A stretch of DNA of 37,023 nt from the NCBI GenBank assembly GCA_910587815.1, contig CAJUNK010000019.1, positions 1-37,023 of the forward strand. Direction: 5' to 3'. This document shows, piece by piece, positions 24,105 through 32,604 of this stretch. The stretch is from Candidatus Gastranaerophilales bacterium (GTDB lineage: Bacteria; Cyanobacteriota; Vampirovibrionia; Gastranaerophilales; Gastranaerophilaceae). Positions within the stretch are counted from its first letter, which is position 1, and each line of letters opens with the position of its first letter. The notes beneath the pieces are model-generated. The model was not told the DNA's origin. It saw only the letters and a program-made list of their open reading frames with translations, and ran no database searches. The position numbers and the translations under genes are program-made.

Positions 24105-24567
24105 ATGAATGAATTAGCCGTAATTAAAAATCTGATATATGAAATCAGGGGTCATAAAGTGATGCTTGATAGTGACCTTAAAAGATGGTGAAGGTTTGAA
24201 GTCACAAATTGTGACTTCAAAAAGCAATGAAGATTTGAGGTCGCAAATTGCGACCTCAAACAATAAGCGAGGGGGTAGACGCACCATGCCTTATGTCTTC
24301 ACAGAACAAGGCGTTGCAATGTTATCAAGTGTTTTAAGGTCTAAAAAAGCAATTCAAATAAACATTCAAATAATGAATACTTTTGTAAAAATGCGCCAAT
24401 GGGCTATTGATAATAAGGAATTAGCGCAAAGACTTACGGAATTAGAGCATTATTTTATTACCCATTGTGAAGAAAACCGGACTGATATGAAACAAATTTA
24501 TGAAGCAATTTCATTATTAATGGATAGGACAAAACCATCTGAAATTGGTTTTAAAGCTGATAAATAA
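24105..24567 (+). pseudogene. Broken ORF6N-domain (phage-type) gene
   Basis: The frame starting at 24,105 (3 bases after the methyltransferase stop) reads NLIYEIRGHKVMLDSDL, a perfect ORF6N start, then hits a stop at 24,189-24,191. A second frame continues to 24,567 with SQIVTSKSNEDLRSQIATS, then RGGRRTMPYVFTEQGVAML and a helical tail. The roughly 35 residues normally between (AELYGVETKxLNxxVKRNxxRFPxDFMFQLT) are missing and the frame shifts, so it is a deletion plus frameshift. ORF6N proteins are phage antirepressor-like DNA-binding proteins. Two 25-base palindromes (24,196-24,220 and 24,235-24,259) lie in the repeat zone. Confidence 0.85.
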
Positions 24568-24569
24568 GT

Positions 24570-24782
24570 TTATTTCTTCCTTTTTACTGGGATAAGGTCG
24601 TAACCTAAGGCATCAGCCAAAATAAAGGCTTCGCTATAGCGCAGGGTGTCTTTATATATTTTGCTGCTAAGAGATGTTTTTGTAAAATATTTTCCTGTTT
24701 TTTCGGCTAAAATTTTTGCAGCCTTTTCATAATTCAAGGCTTCATGGGCGCATAAAATTTTTACAAGAGTTTTTGAATCCAT
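24570..24782 (-). CDS. Small HTH-like protein
   Basis: A 70-residue protein with an XRE-like helical layout: ALNYEKAAKILAEKTGKYFTKTSLSSKIYKDTLRYSEAFILADALGYDLIPVKRKK. The end YDLIPVKRK is typical of small phage or plasmid HTH proteins. Convergent with the ORF6N relic (2 bases apart), divergent from the 59-residue gene at 24,918. Two CTATATAG palindromes in the shared intergenic region are candidate sites. No Shine-Dalgarno is clear. Probable regulator, role unknown. Confidence 0.65.
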   Translation of the reverse strand: MDSKTLVKILCAHEALNYEKAAKILAEKTGKYFTKTSLSSKIYKDTLRYSEAFILADALGYDLIPVKRKK

Positions 24783-24792
24783 TTAAAAATTT

Positions 24793-24863
24793 TATAGTTA
24801 TTTGACAAAAATTCCTATATAGACTATATTATTAACCATATAACAGATTAAATAACTATATAG
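24793..24863 (+). promoter_or_regulatory. Promoter flanked by inverted repeats
   Basis: -35 TTGACA (24,802-24,807), 17 bases, -10 TATATT (24,825-24,830). TATAGTTATTT (24,793-24,803) and AAATAACTATA (24,850-24,860) form an 11-bp inverted repeat around it. CTATATAG recurs at 24,815-24,822 and 24,856-24,863, 41 bases apart. It serves the 59-residue gene. Confidence 0.65.
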
Positions 24864-24917
24864 CTTATATTTATTAACAAATACAAACCCCATTAATAAA
24901 AAAGGAGCCTATTATCT

Positions 24918-25097
24918 ATGGAAATTGATGAAATTATTGATGAAAGATTAAACGCTATTGAAGAAACGCTGAAACAATCTATGGAACTAATTTCTGATGC
25001 TTATTCTCAATGTAATTTGATAACTTATTTAAAACTTTTAAAACAAAACAAAAATTCTGAATATACAGCTAAATCCCCTACTGTACCAAAAATTTAG
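24918..25097 (+). CDS. 59-residue acidic protein, unknown
   Basis: Reads MEIDEIIDERLNAIEETL, then helical KQSMELISDAYSQCNLITYLKLLKQ and a charged tail. RBS AAAGGAG (24,902-24,907) is 10 bases before ATG, and a well-formed promoter lies 90 bases upstream, so it is likely expressed. It overlaps the 3' end of the convergent four-domain GntR gene by 20 bases. No family recognised. Confidence 0.65.
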   Translation: MEIDEIIDERLNAIEETLKQSMELISDAYSQCNLITYLKLLKQNKNSEYTAKSPTVPKI

Positions 25098-26229
25098 GAT
25101 TTAAGGCAAGCCACTGATACGTATCTTCCTTTGCAGGCATTTCAACAATATAAATGCCGCCATATTTTCCTCTTTGGCAAAATAAAATTCCCTGTTTTAC
25201 AAGCTCATTCACAGCTCTTCTTATTGTATTTGAACTTACATTTAATATTTCTGCAAGATTTTTCATAGAGGGTAATTTGTCTCCTGCTTCATGGTGGGCT
25301 ATCATATATTTTTTTATTTGGTCTAAAACCCTTTGCCAGCTGTAATTATAAGAATTTTTTATGTTTAAAGTACTGCTTTTTAGGGTGGACATAAATTTTG
25401 ATTTTTCCCCGCCTTCCTTTTGTTTGGCGAGTTTTTCAGGCTCATTTATATATCTTGTACCATATTGGCCGCGAAGAGACAAAATTATTTTTTCTTTGTT
25501 TAACTTTTTCATAGCATCATTTACAGTGCGCACACTGACGTTAAAAAGCTTTGCAAAATCTTCATTTGGCATAATTTTGTCGTTTATTTTATAATTTTCC
25601 ACAATGTAATTTTTAATCTTTATATATAATCTATGTGATAATGTTTGTGCTTGATTTTCATTGTCAGCAGAGTTTTTTATAAGATCAATATCTTTATAAT
25701 CAACCACCAAAATCTTTTCAGGTTTGTTCAATTCTTTATTATTTTGTATTAGATTTTCTCTTATTAAAATATCCAAAGCAAGTCTTGCTGTGTTTTGGGA
25801 AGTTTCTATATCGTTTGCAATTATTCTTGCAGCAGGCAGTGTTTCTCCCTTTTTTATTTTATTTTCAATAATATATTTTTTGATTTTGTATACAGCTTCG
25901 TCTTTTTTTGATATTCCTTTTTCATCCAGCCTTGGTGCATTTTTATCTGCAACCATTGTGCCTATACATTGTTTAGATTGAAAGTATCCCAAATCTTCTG
26001 CATATCTTATCGAATTTTGAATTGTGCCTGTGCTTACATTGTGATATTTTGCCAAATCCTTTTTTGATGGAATTAAATCTCCTATATTGAACAGATTATT
26101 TTTAAGGCCATCTTCTATCCAATTAATAAGCCATTCTAAAATCATACGGTCTTTTGGTATATTTTTTAAAAGGCCGGTTTTAATATCTACTGGCGGTATA
26201 TGAACTTCATCAATTAATATTTTTTTCAT
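25078..26229 (-). CDS. GntR-type regulator with four tandem winged helices
   Basis: A normal GntR protein has one winged HTH and a ligand domain. This 383-residue product shows four winged-helix segments and little else: 30-93 (NVSTGTIQNSI...LGYFQSKQ), 112-165 (ETLPAARIIANDIETSQNTARLALD), 200-261 (FNVSVRTVNDAMKKLNKEKII...GQYGTRYI), and 299-363 (KLPSMKNLAEILNVSSNTIRRAVNELVKQGIL...GKYGGIYI). Each has the S-x-x-T-(I/V/A)-x recognition-helix style. Wings with GxYGxxYI occur in 3 and 4. ATG at 26,229 is used; a TTG 27 bases upstream is less likely. No ligand-binding domain is visible. It could bind a spread set of half-sites. Confidence 0.8.
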   Translation of the reverse strand: MKKILIDEVHIPPVDIKTGLLKNIPKDRMILEWLINWIEDGLKNNLFNIGDLIPSKKDLAKYHNVSTGTIQNSIRYAEDLGYFQSKQCIGTMVADKNAPRLDEKGISKKDEAVYKIKKYIIENKIKKGETLPAARIIANDIETSQNTARLALDILIRENLIQNNKELNKPEKILVVDYKDIDLIKNSADNENQAQTLSHRLYIKIKNYIVENYKINDKIMPNEDFAKLFNVSVRTVNDAMKKLNKEKIILSLRGQYGTRYINEPEKLAKQKEGGEKSKFMSTLKSSTLNIKNSYNYSWQRVLDQIKKYMIAHHEAGDKLPSMKNLAEILNVSSNTIRRAVNELVKQGILFCQRGKYGGIYIVEMPAKEDTYQWLALNPKFLVQ

Positions 26230-26336
26230 AATTGTTTTTTTAATTATACAATACAATAAAATTCTATAATAGCAAAAATTTTCCTTTTTAACGTTTATAG
26301 TGTAGAATATGAATATTATTTATTCTTTGGTGTTGG

Positions 26337-27089
26337 ATGAAAATTAATAGCATAAGTTTTTTCCCAAAAATTACATCTTGCGGTAAATTGAAACCAACTA
26401 AAAGTACTGTTGCAAAATCTCATGATAAAGGGAAATCTGGCTCTGAAAACCAAGGCGGAATGTATGTTAAACCTATTAGCACTTCAAGAAAACAACAGTC
26501 TACAATAACTAGGGCTTTAAATGAGTTATCAAATGTTAAATTTTTGCCCAATGATGTGATATATATGCAAAACTTGGGTGTTAATATACCGTTTGATGGT
26601 GGTTTTGATGCTGTAAAATATCTCAAAGATAAAAATATAGATATAGCTTATGCTGAATTTTCAAATCCTGATGTACATGCTTGTCTTGATACAAGCAAAA
26701 AAACGCCCTCAATATTAATTAATGCCAATTATAAAAATTTAGCATCCTTTAGTGAGGTTTTGGCAGTTTCAGAAGCTATAATGCATGAAATTTCTCATGC
26801 TAAAGATAACGATAGCATAAATTCAATTCAGGAAGAAATAGATTGTCTGGCATCAAATGTTTTAGTGCATGAATATTACAAAAGTGTGTACCCTGAAGCA
26901 TACAAAAGTGAGAATTCGCCTTTAATGAAAGATGGTGTCAGCCTTTATCCAAGGCTGTTTTTTGATTTTGACAGCTCTAAAAGTGCTTTAAAAAAGAGAA
27001 TATCAGAAAAATATGGATTTTTGAATGTTGCATCTCCAAACCATGCCGCATCAAAACTTGCAGAGGATATTAAAAGCATTTCGAAATAA
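26337..27089 (+). CDS. Putative zinc metallopeptidase-like protein (HEISH)
   Basis: Not a known family. The 250 residues start with a Ser/Lys-rich tail (1-55) beginning INSISFFPKI. A zincin-like HEISH (150-154; H-E-x-x-H) sits in SEAIMHEISHAKDND, with an acidic pair (EE at 166-168) about 13 residues later as a possible third ligand. The context ACLDTSKKTPSILINANYKNL before it and NVLVHEYYKSVYPEAY after it fits a peptidase fold. No signal peptide is clear. It is divergent from the four-domain GntR gene. Activity is only inferred from the motif. Confidence 0.6.
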   Translation: MKINSISFFPKITSCGKLKPTKSTVAKSHDKGKSGSENQGGMYVKPISTSRKQQSTITRALNELSNVKFLPNDVIYMQNLGVNIPFDGGFDAVKYLKDKNIDIAYAEFSNPDVHACLDTSKKTPSILINANYKNLASFSEVLAVSEAIMHEISHAKDNDSINSIQEEIDCLASNVLVHEYYKSVYPEAYKSENSPLMKDGVSLYPRLFFDFDSSKSALKKRISEKYGFLNVASPNHAASKLAEDIKSISK

Positions 27090-27248
27090 AAATTTACAAA
27101 AATTTACAAAAAAAGCCTGTTTTTCTCTGTTTTTTTATCAAAAAAATTAATTTATGATGTTTATAAAATTATTCAGATATGATATAATAAATTATGTTGT
27201 TAGTAAAAAGCGTGATGTGTGTGTTTAAAAAAAATGGGAGGTGCAAAC

Positions 27249-27410
27249 ATGACAACCCTAGTAGAAAAGCTTCAGATTAAATCGCCAAGCAAGTCAAAAT
27301 TCGATAGCGAATTTCAAAATTACCTCAAAAAGCAATGCTTAAAAACTACATTTAATGGTATTGAATTGGAAACATTCAGCTGGTACAAAAAAATGTTGGG
27401 CTTGATGTAG
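27249..27410 (+). CDS. 53-residue protein, unknown
   Basis: ATG at 27,249 is chosen because GGGAGG lies 7 bases upstream; an upstream in-frame start at 27,219 has none. The product MTTLVEKLQIKSPSKSKFDS ends with TFSWYKKMLGLM. No family recognised. A proper terminator follows at 27,437, so it is a stand-alone short gene. Confidence 0.6.
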   Translation: MTTLVEKLQIKSPSKSKFDSEFQNYLKKQCLKTTFNGIELETFSWYKKMLGLM

Positions 27411-27436
27411 AAAAAAGTTTTAGTTTAATTCAGCAA

Positions 27437-27468
27437 AGGCAGGGAAAGTATATCACCTGCCTCTTTTT
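27437..27468 (+). terminator. Terminator of the 53-residue gene
   Basis: AGGCAGG (27,437-27,443) pairs with CCTGCCT (27,456-27,462), followed by CTTTTT. Confidence 0.8.
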
Positions 27469-27523
27469 GTAATGTTTGCACAAAATTAATTGCAAGCCTG
27501 GATGGTATTGTATTGACTTTATA

Positions 27524-29272
27524 TTAACGGCGAAATTTATTTTTAATTTCAAGTTCAGTTTCTTTTATTCCGCGTGTATCTTTTATGGTGCGGAAAAGTT
27601 TTAATTTAGATTCGTATAGAATTCTTTCTTCAGGATATTTTGAAATGCCTTCATTTAGAATTTTAAATGCGCCTGATGTATTTTTTTTATCAAAATATAT
27701 TGTTGAAAAATCTATATAATCCTGGACAGTCTTTGGTTTTAGATTGTCCAAAGCATTTATTTCTTTTGTATATGCATTTTTGTTACCAAGGCTTTTATAT
27801 GCCTGGGCTAAATTGTAGAGATACATTGCTCTGTTTGGTTCTAAATCTACAGCTTTTTTAAACATGTAAACAGCTTTTTCTGTATCAAAGTTTTTAAATT
27901 CTATGAGTCCAAAATAATTATATATATCTGCCTCAAGTGTGAAATCTAAATCCAGTTCCATTGCTTTTTTAAAGGCATTTTCTGCTGAAGAATAATCTTC
28001 TTCATTATAATAAATTTTTCCAAGTTCAAAATAATAATTTTTATTTTCATTTTGTTTTATGGCATCTAAAAGGTAACCTTTTGCCTCACTAAAATTAGCA
28101 TTTGCGGTGCAAATTTTAGATAAATAATAAAGCATATCAGGGTTTTTTGTGCCATCCTTGGTTAAGTTTGCAGCATTTCTCAATGTTTTTATACCATCAG
28201 ACAGATTTCCTTCTTCAATGTAGCTGATGCCAAGCCCAAGCATAGCCTCAAAAAAACCACTATCAATTGTGGCTGCATTTTTGAAGTTTTTGTTTGCTGA
28301 ACTGTAATTTTTATTTTCAAGATAATAATTGCCAAGTTCCAAATAAGCATATTTGCTGTTTGGATTTACTTTTACAGCTTTAAGCAGATATTTTTCTATT
28401 TTAGAATTGGCTGTTTCTTTTTTTAAGGTTCTATCTTTTAGCTTTTCAAGTTTTGCTAAATTTATATAAGATAAGTTAAAATTCCTGTCTGCTGCCACGG
28501 CTTTATTTAAAGTCTTTTTTGCATTATTGAAATCGTTTAATTTCATATAACAAAGTGCAAGATTGTTATAAACTACAGGATTTTTAGGTTCCAAAGATGC
28601 TGCTTTATTGAAATAATTTATTGCAGCTTTTGCATCGCCAGAATAATAATATTCAAGGCCCTTTATATTGTAATAATCGTGGTTGTATTGCGGTATTTTT
28701 GTAACGCCAAGATTTTTAGCCCAAACAGAATTTACAAGAGTGTTATCAAGCATTAATGCTTTTTTAAAATAAATTTTTGCTTGGGTTGGATTATTTTGTT
28801 TTGAATAAATTTTTGTTTTTAAAATAAAACCGTTTACGCTGTTTGGGTTTATGTTTATCATTAAATCGGCGTATTGTAATGCTTTTTTATAATTGCCTGC
28901 ATCAAAATACATATTTGCCATATCTAAATAATCATCTTCTGTTGATTCATCGTGAAGATTTACAGGTGCTACATTTATTTTTTCAATATTTTTGCTTAAT
29001 TCATAAGATTTTTGAAGATGGTAAGAGGATTTTGTCATTTGATTTAGATTTTTATAACAAATCCCAAGGTAATAATGACCATCTGCATCATTTGGGCTGC
29101 TTTTTATATATCCTTCAAAAAATTTTTTAGCATCTTCGTATTTATTTTGTTTTATAAGTTCAATACCATTTTCAATATTCCAAACAGGAGAGCAAAAACC
29201 TTGTGCATTAATTATAACAGTCAATGCAAGTATTAAAAATTTGGTTTTTGTTTTGATTTTTACATTTTTCAT
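27524..29272 (-). CDS. Secreted TPR-repeat protein
   Basis: The 582 residues begin with a signal peptide (about 1-27, KFLILALTVIINAQGFCSP; a cysteine follows but the lipobox is not clean). Then tetratricopeptide repeats fill nearly the whole length, for example AKKFFEGYIKSSPNDADGHY, AINYFNKAASLEPKNPVVY, ALCYMKLNDFNNAKKTLNKA, AENAFKKAMELDLDFT and AVYMFKKAVDLEPNRAMY. By eye at least 11 repeats are present. TPR superhelices mediate protein-protein contacts, here probably in the periplasm. The 3' neighbour on the same strand, tmk, overlaps the start by 4 bases. Confidence 0.88.
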   Translation of the reverse strand: MKNVKIKTKTKFLILALTVIINAQGFCSPVWNIENGIELIKQNKYEDAKKFFEGYIKSSPNDADGHYYLGICYKNLNQMTKSSYHLQKSYELSKNIEKINVAPVNLHDESTEDDYLDMANMYFDAGNYKKALQYADLMININPNSVNGFILKTKIYSKQNNPTQAKIYFKKALMLDNTLVNSVWAKNLGVTKIPQYNHDYYNIKGLEYYYSGDAKAAINYFNKAASLEPKNPVVYNNLALCYMKLNDFNNAKKTLNKAVAADRNFNLSYINLAKLEKLKDRTLKKETANSKIEKYLLKAVKVNPNSKYAYLELGNYYLENKNYSSANKNFKNAATIDSGFFEAMLGLGISYIEEGNLSDGIKTLRNAANLTKDGTKNPDMLYYLSKICTANANFSEAKGYLLDAIKQNENKNYYFELGKIYYNEEDYSSAENAFKKAMELDLDFTLEADIYNYFGLIEFKNFDTEKAVYMFKKAVDLEPNRAMYLYNLAQAYKSLGNKNAYTKEINALDNLKPKTVQDYIDFSTIYFDKKNTSGAFKILNEGISKYPEERILYESKLKLFRTIKDTRGIKETELEIKNKFRR

Positions 29273-29895
29273 ACGTTCAAAAATTCCTCAATTACTTTGA
29301 TGGTATCAGCTAAAACATTATCAATACTTTGATTTGCGTTAATTATCTTTACACGTTTTGGTTCTTTTTTTGCAATATCTAAATATCCTTGCCTCAATTT
29401 TTTATGAAATTCTATTCCTTCTGCCTCAAGCCTGTCTTTTTCGCCATTTAATCTTTTTTGTGCAATTTCTGTTTCAATATCAAAAACTATTGTTAAATCG
29501 GGCAATATTCCCATTGTGGCAATTGAATTAAGATATTTTATTTTTTCTAAATCCTGATTTCGTCCATATCCTTGATATGCCAGGGTAGAATCTGTATGTC
29601 TGTCGCAAAGAACAATTTTGCCATCCTGAAGTGCAGGTTTTATTTTGTATTCAATATGTTGTGCCCTATCTGCAAGATATAAAAAAGTTTCAGCTACATT
29701 TGAAACCGGCTTGTCATAATGCAATAAAATTTTTCTTAAATGCACCCCAAGTTCAGAACCTCCAGGTTCTCTGGTTGTGATTGTTTCAATGTTTTTTTTA
29801 TTAAAATACTCTTGGACAAGACCGATTTGTGTGGTTTTACCACACCCATCTGCTCCTTCAAATGTTATAAAATATCCTCTTTTTCCACAAGTCAT
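29269..29895 (-). CDS. tmk: Thymidylate kinase
   Basis: Tmk phosphorylates dTMP to dTDP for DNA synthesis. The 208 residues are typical. Seen: P-loop EGADGCGKTT (13-22), TTREPGGSELG, DRAQH, LCDRHTDSTLAYQGYGR, and DLTIVFDIE. Lid-type NGEKDRLEAEG follows. It is upstream of the TPR gene in the same transcript with a 4-base ATGA overlap. RBS AGGAAA precedes the ATG; TATAAT-rich DNA is just upstream. Confidence 0.95.
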   Translation of the reverse strand: MTCGKRGYFITFEGADGCGKTTQIGLVQEYFNKKNIETITTREPGGSELGVHLRKILLHYDKPVSNVAETFLYLADRAQHIEYKIKPALQDGKIVLCDRHTDSTLAYQGYGRNQDLEKIKYLNSIATMGILPDLTIVFDIETEIAQKRLNGEKDRLEAEGIEFHKKLRQGYLDIAKKEPKRVKIINANQSIDNVLADTIKVIEEFLNV

Positions 29896-30072
29896 GATTG
29901 TTTCCTAGCTTTTTCTAAAAAATATTATATTATAATATTACAATTTTTGCGAAATTGTAAAAATAAAAAATAAAGTTGTAGTTTTTTTAAAAGTTTAATT
30001 TATAATGTTGTAGTAAAGAGAACTATTTGTACCATTAAAATACCGTTTATACTTGGGCGAGAAGGATTTACA

Positions 30073-30753
30073 GTGGAAAATTTTGAAGTAAAACAAGAAG
30101 ATATTAACGAGATGGAAGAAATAATAAGTGCTGGACAGCTTTTAAGGATTTTGAACTCAAATCCTAAAGAAGTATCTACGCTTTGCCAAAAAGCTTGTTT
30201 AAAGCCTAAAAAAGACGGTTTTGGAAATATATATTTTTCAAAAGATGATATTGATGTGTTGAAAAAAGTGAAAGAGCTTTATAAGCATACTAAAGAATTA
30301 CAAGAAGAAAAAAAACGTGCCGTAGAAGAAGCAGTAAAAAAGATGGCAATAGAAAAAGAATATGCACAGGAAGCAATGAACAACACTGAAAATATGTATA
30401 AAAATGTTAAAGAGAATAATTTTCTTCAAAGGGTAAAGCAAAAAGCCCAAAAACATGAAATAACACCGATTGATGAGATATCATCTTTGCCACAAAATGA
30501 TTTAACAAGAAGCATAGCTGCGCTTGAAAATAATATCGTAGATAGAATTTCAAGTGTTTTGAACGAAAAAATGGATGGTCTTGATGAAATAGTAGTTGAA
30601 CTTATCAGGACAAAAACTGAAAATGAAACTTTAAGGCAAAAATTAAATGAATTAAACAAAGAGAATTTCAATTTAAAAAGTGAAAATTCTTGCTATAAAT
30701 CTGTTGGTCTTGGTCTTTATGTCAAGAAAAATTCTGATGATTTTATGATGTAG
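30073..30753 (+). CDS. MerR-like HTH and coiled-coil protein
   Basis: GTG start with GAAGGA 7 bases upstream. The 226 residues begin with a MerR-like HTH (about 17-75: ISAGQLLRILNSNPKEVSTLC...GNIYFSKDDIDVLKKVKEL). A long coiled coil follows (about 75-130), then a second helical segment (about 145-215) with ENNIVDRISSVLNEKMDGLDEIVVELIRTKTENETLRQKL. No ligand domain. It is 21 bases from the histidine kinase gene, so they share a transcript. It may be a DNA-binding or scaffold protein that works with the kinase (inference). Confidence 0.7.
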   Translation: MENFEVKQEDINEMEEIISAGQLLRILNSNPKEVSTLCQKACLKPKKDGFGNIYFSKDDIDVLKKVKELYKHTKELQEEKKRAVEEAVKKMAIEKEYAQEAMNNTENMYKNVKENNFLQRVKQKAQKHEITPIDEISSLPQNDLTRSIAALENNIVDRISSVLNEKMDGLDEIVVELIRTKTENETLRQKLNELNKENFNLKSENSCYKSVGLGLYVKKNSDDFMM

Positions 30754-30774
30754 AAGCTTTAGGATTCAGCCTTT

Positions 30775-32598
30775 ATGAGCACCATATTAAGGAGTTTTTA
30801 TCACAATTTATCTGAACCTATTATAATTTGTGATAACTCTTTTGGCGAAAAGAATATTTTTGGCGGTGCATATTTTAATAAAGCATTTAAAAATGTTTTT
30901 TCTGAAATATTTCCAAATGATACAAATGGGGATGTTTTAGATGAAGAAAACACAGCAAAGATTTTAAAAAAACTTGATTATAAATTCAATTTTGAATTTT
31001 GTCTTTTAGAAAGTGAAAATCTAAAGACATATTCTCCCTTAAAAGATGCCTATAGTTCTAAAAATAGTCTGCATCTTTATGGTCTTTATCAAAAAAGTGA
31101 AAGAGAATTTCTGTACTTTTTAATCCACAGTTTTTCATTAAAAAAATACAGGATTTTGTACTTTTATGATATTACACAAGAAATAATGCTGAACCGCCTG
31201 CAAACAGAAAATGAGAAATTAAAAATTCAAAATCAAGAGTTTTTAAACACAAATTCAAGGGCGCAAAATCAGGCTGTTAAAATGGCTCTTTTAAACAGGA
31301 TTTCTACAAGCATATCTAAAACAATAGATTTAAATGATATGATAAATACTGCTTTGAAGGAATTAAGTATAATTTTTGGGGCAAAAAAAGTCTATTTTGC
31401 AAAAAAAATTCAAAAAACAAATGAAGAAGTTTTTGAAACAGAATACATATATCCAGAAAATAAAGCAATAAATGGGGATATTTTAAAATACGATAAACTA
31501 ACAACTGATGAAATTCTAGATAATAAACTATCTATTCAAATTTGTCTAAAGGAATCGGAAAATGCTGATATTCCATTAAAAATGCCATATACAAGAATCA
31601 TTATGCCAATTATGGATAAGGAAAATTTAAATGCAATTGTTGTAATTTTAACCCCTAAAAAACATATCGAAGATATAGAAAAAGAGCTTTTAGTCAGTGT
31701 TTCTATGCAGATTCAAAGTGCCATTACGCAGGCTATGTTGTTTAAAGCAGTTTCCGATAAAAAGGAAGAGCTTGAAACAGCACTATCTGAGTTAAAAGAA
31801 ACCCAATTGCAGCTTATAAATTCTGAAAAAATGGCATCTTTGGGCCAATTAATTGCATCTGTGGCCCATGAAATTAATACACCTTTGGCTAGTATTTGTG
31901 CTAACAATGAAATTGCAAAAAGATTTTTTGATTTAAATTTAAAAACAGGCGACCCATTTGATGATGATACAATGGAAATTTTGAAGGATACAAATTCTAT
32001 TGATTGTGATGCAATAAAACGCATTACAAATCTTGTTCAATCACTAAAAAGGTTTGTGCGTCTGGATGAGATGACAAGTCAGGCTGCAAATATTAATGAA
32101 GAATTGGATTTAACGTTGAATCTTTTGAGGCATAAACTAAAAAAAGATATTAAGCTGAATAAAAAATATGGTGATATTCCGCTTGTTGAATGTTATCCAA
32201 ATATGCTGAATCAAGTGTTTTTAAATATTTTAATGAATTCAATTCAAAGTATCGAAAAAAGAGCATCTGTTGAAAATGCAGGATTAGGCGGGGCTGTTTT
32301 AGGTGCTGGGCCTGGATATTTTGGTGAAATTACTATTTCAACAGAAATTTTAGATAATAATCTTATAATAAAAATTCAAGACAATGGTTTTGGAATTAAA
32401 GATGAAGATAAAAAGAAAATTTTCCATGCAGGTTTCACTACAAAAAAGGTGGGTGAAGGCACGGGGCTTGGGCTTGCAATATGTAAAAAAATAATTGAAA
32501 AACATAATGGTGAGATTAATTTTAATAGTGTAAGCTATAAAACCTCTAATGGAACAATTGAAAAGACAACAGTATTTGAAATAAAATTACCTGTCTGA
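30775..32598 (+). CDS. Soluble hybrid-free sensor histidine kinase
   Basis: The 607 residues have no membrane segment. An N-terminal PAS-like region (about 10-135) is followed by a coiled coil (140-170), a GAF-like domain (about 172-320: LSIIFGAKKVYFAKK...IIMPIMDKENLNAIVVI), a second coil, HisKA with the H-box VAHEINTPL (phospho-acceptor His365), and a HATPase_c domain with N (NQVFLNILMNSIQS), G1 (DNGFGI) and G2 (GTGLGLA). No response regulator is encoded in the window, so it is an orphan. It follows the MerR-like gene by 21 bases. It phosphorylates a partner encoded elsewhere. Confidence 0.9.
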   Translation: MSTILRSFYHNLSEPIIICDNSFGEKNIFGGAYFNKAFKNVFSEIFPNDTNGDVLDEENTAKILKKLDYKFNFEFCLLESENLKTYSPLKDAYSSKNSLHLYGLYQKSEREFLYFLIHSFSLKKYRILYFYDITQEIMLNRLQTENEKLKIQNQEFLNTNSRAQNQAVKMALLNRISTSISKTIDLNDMINTALKELSIIFGAKKVYFAKKIQKTNEEVFETEYIYPENKAINGDILKYDKLTTDEILDNKLSIQICLKESENADIPLKMPYTRIIMPIMDKENLNAIVVILTPKKHIEDIEKELLVSVSMQIQSAITQAMLFKAVSDKKEELETALSELKETQLQLINSEKMASLGQLIASVAHEINTPLASICANNEIAKRFFDLNLKTGDPFDDDTMEILKDTNSIDCDAIKRITNLVQSLKRFVRLDEMTSQAANINEELDLTLNLLRHKLKKDIKLNKKYGDIPLVECYPNMLNQVFLNILMNSIQSIEKRASVENAGLGGAVLGAGPGYFGEITISTEILDNNLIIKIQDNGFGIKDEDKKKIFHAGFTTKKVGEGTGLGLAICKKIIEKHNGEINFNSVSYKTSNGTIEKTTVFEIKLPV

Positions 32599-32604
32599 AG
32601 ATTT

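Noticed and set aside
24918..25097. 59-residue gene as a spurious shadow of the convergent GntR gene
   Set aside because: Kept as a gene: only its last 20 bases overlap GntR and it has a promoter and an RBS of its own.
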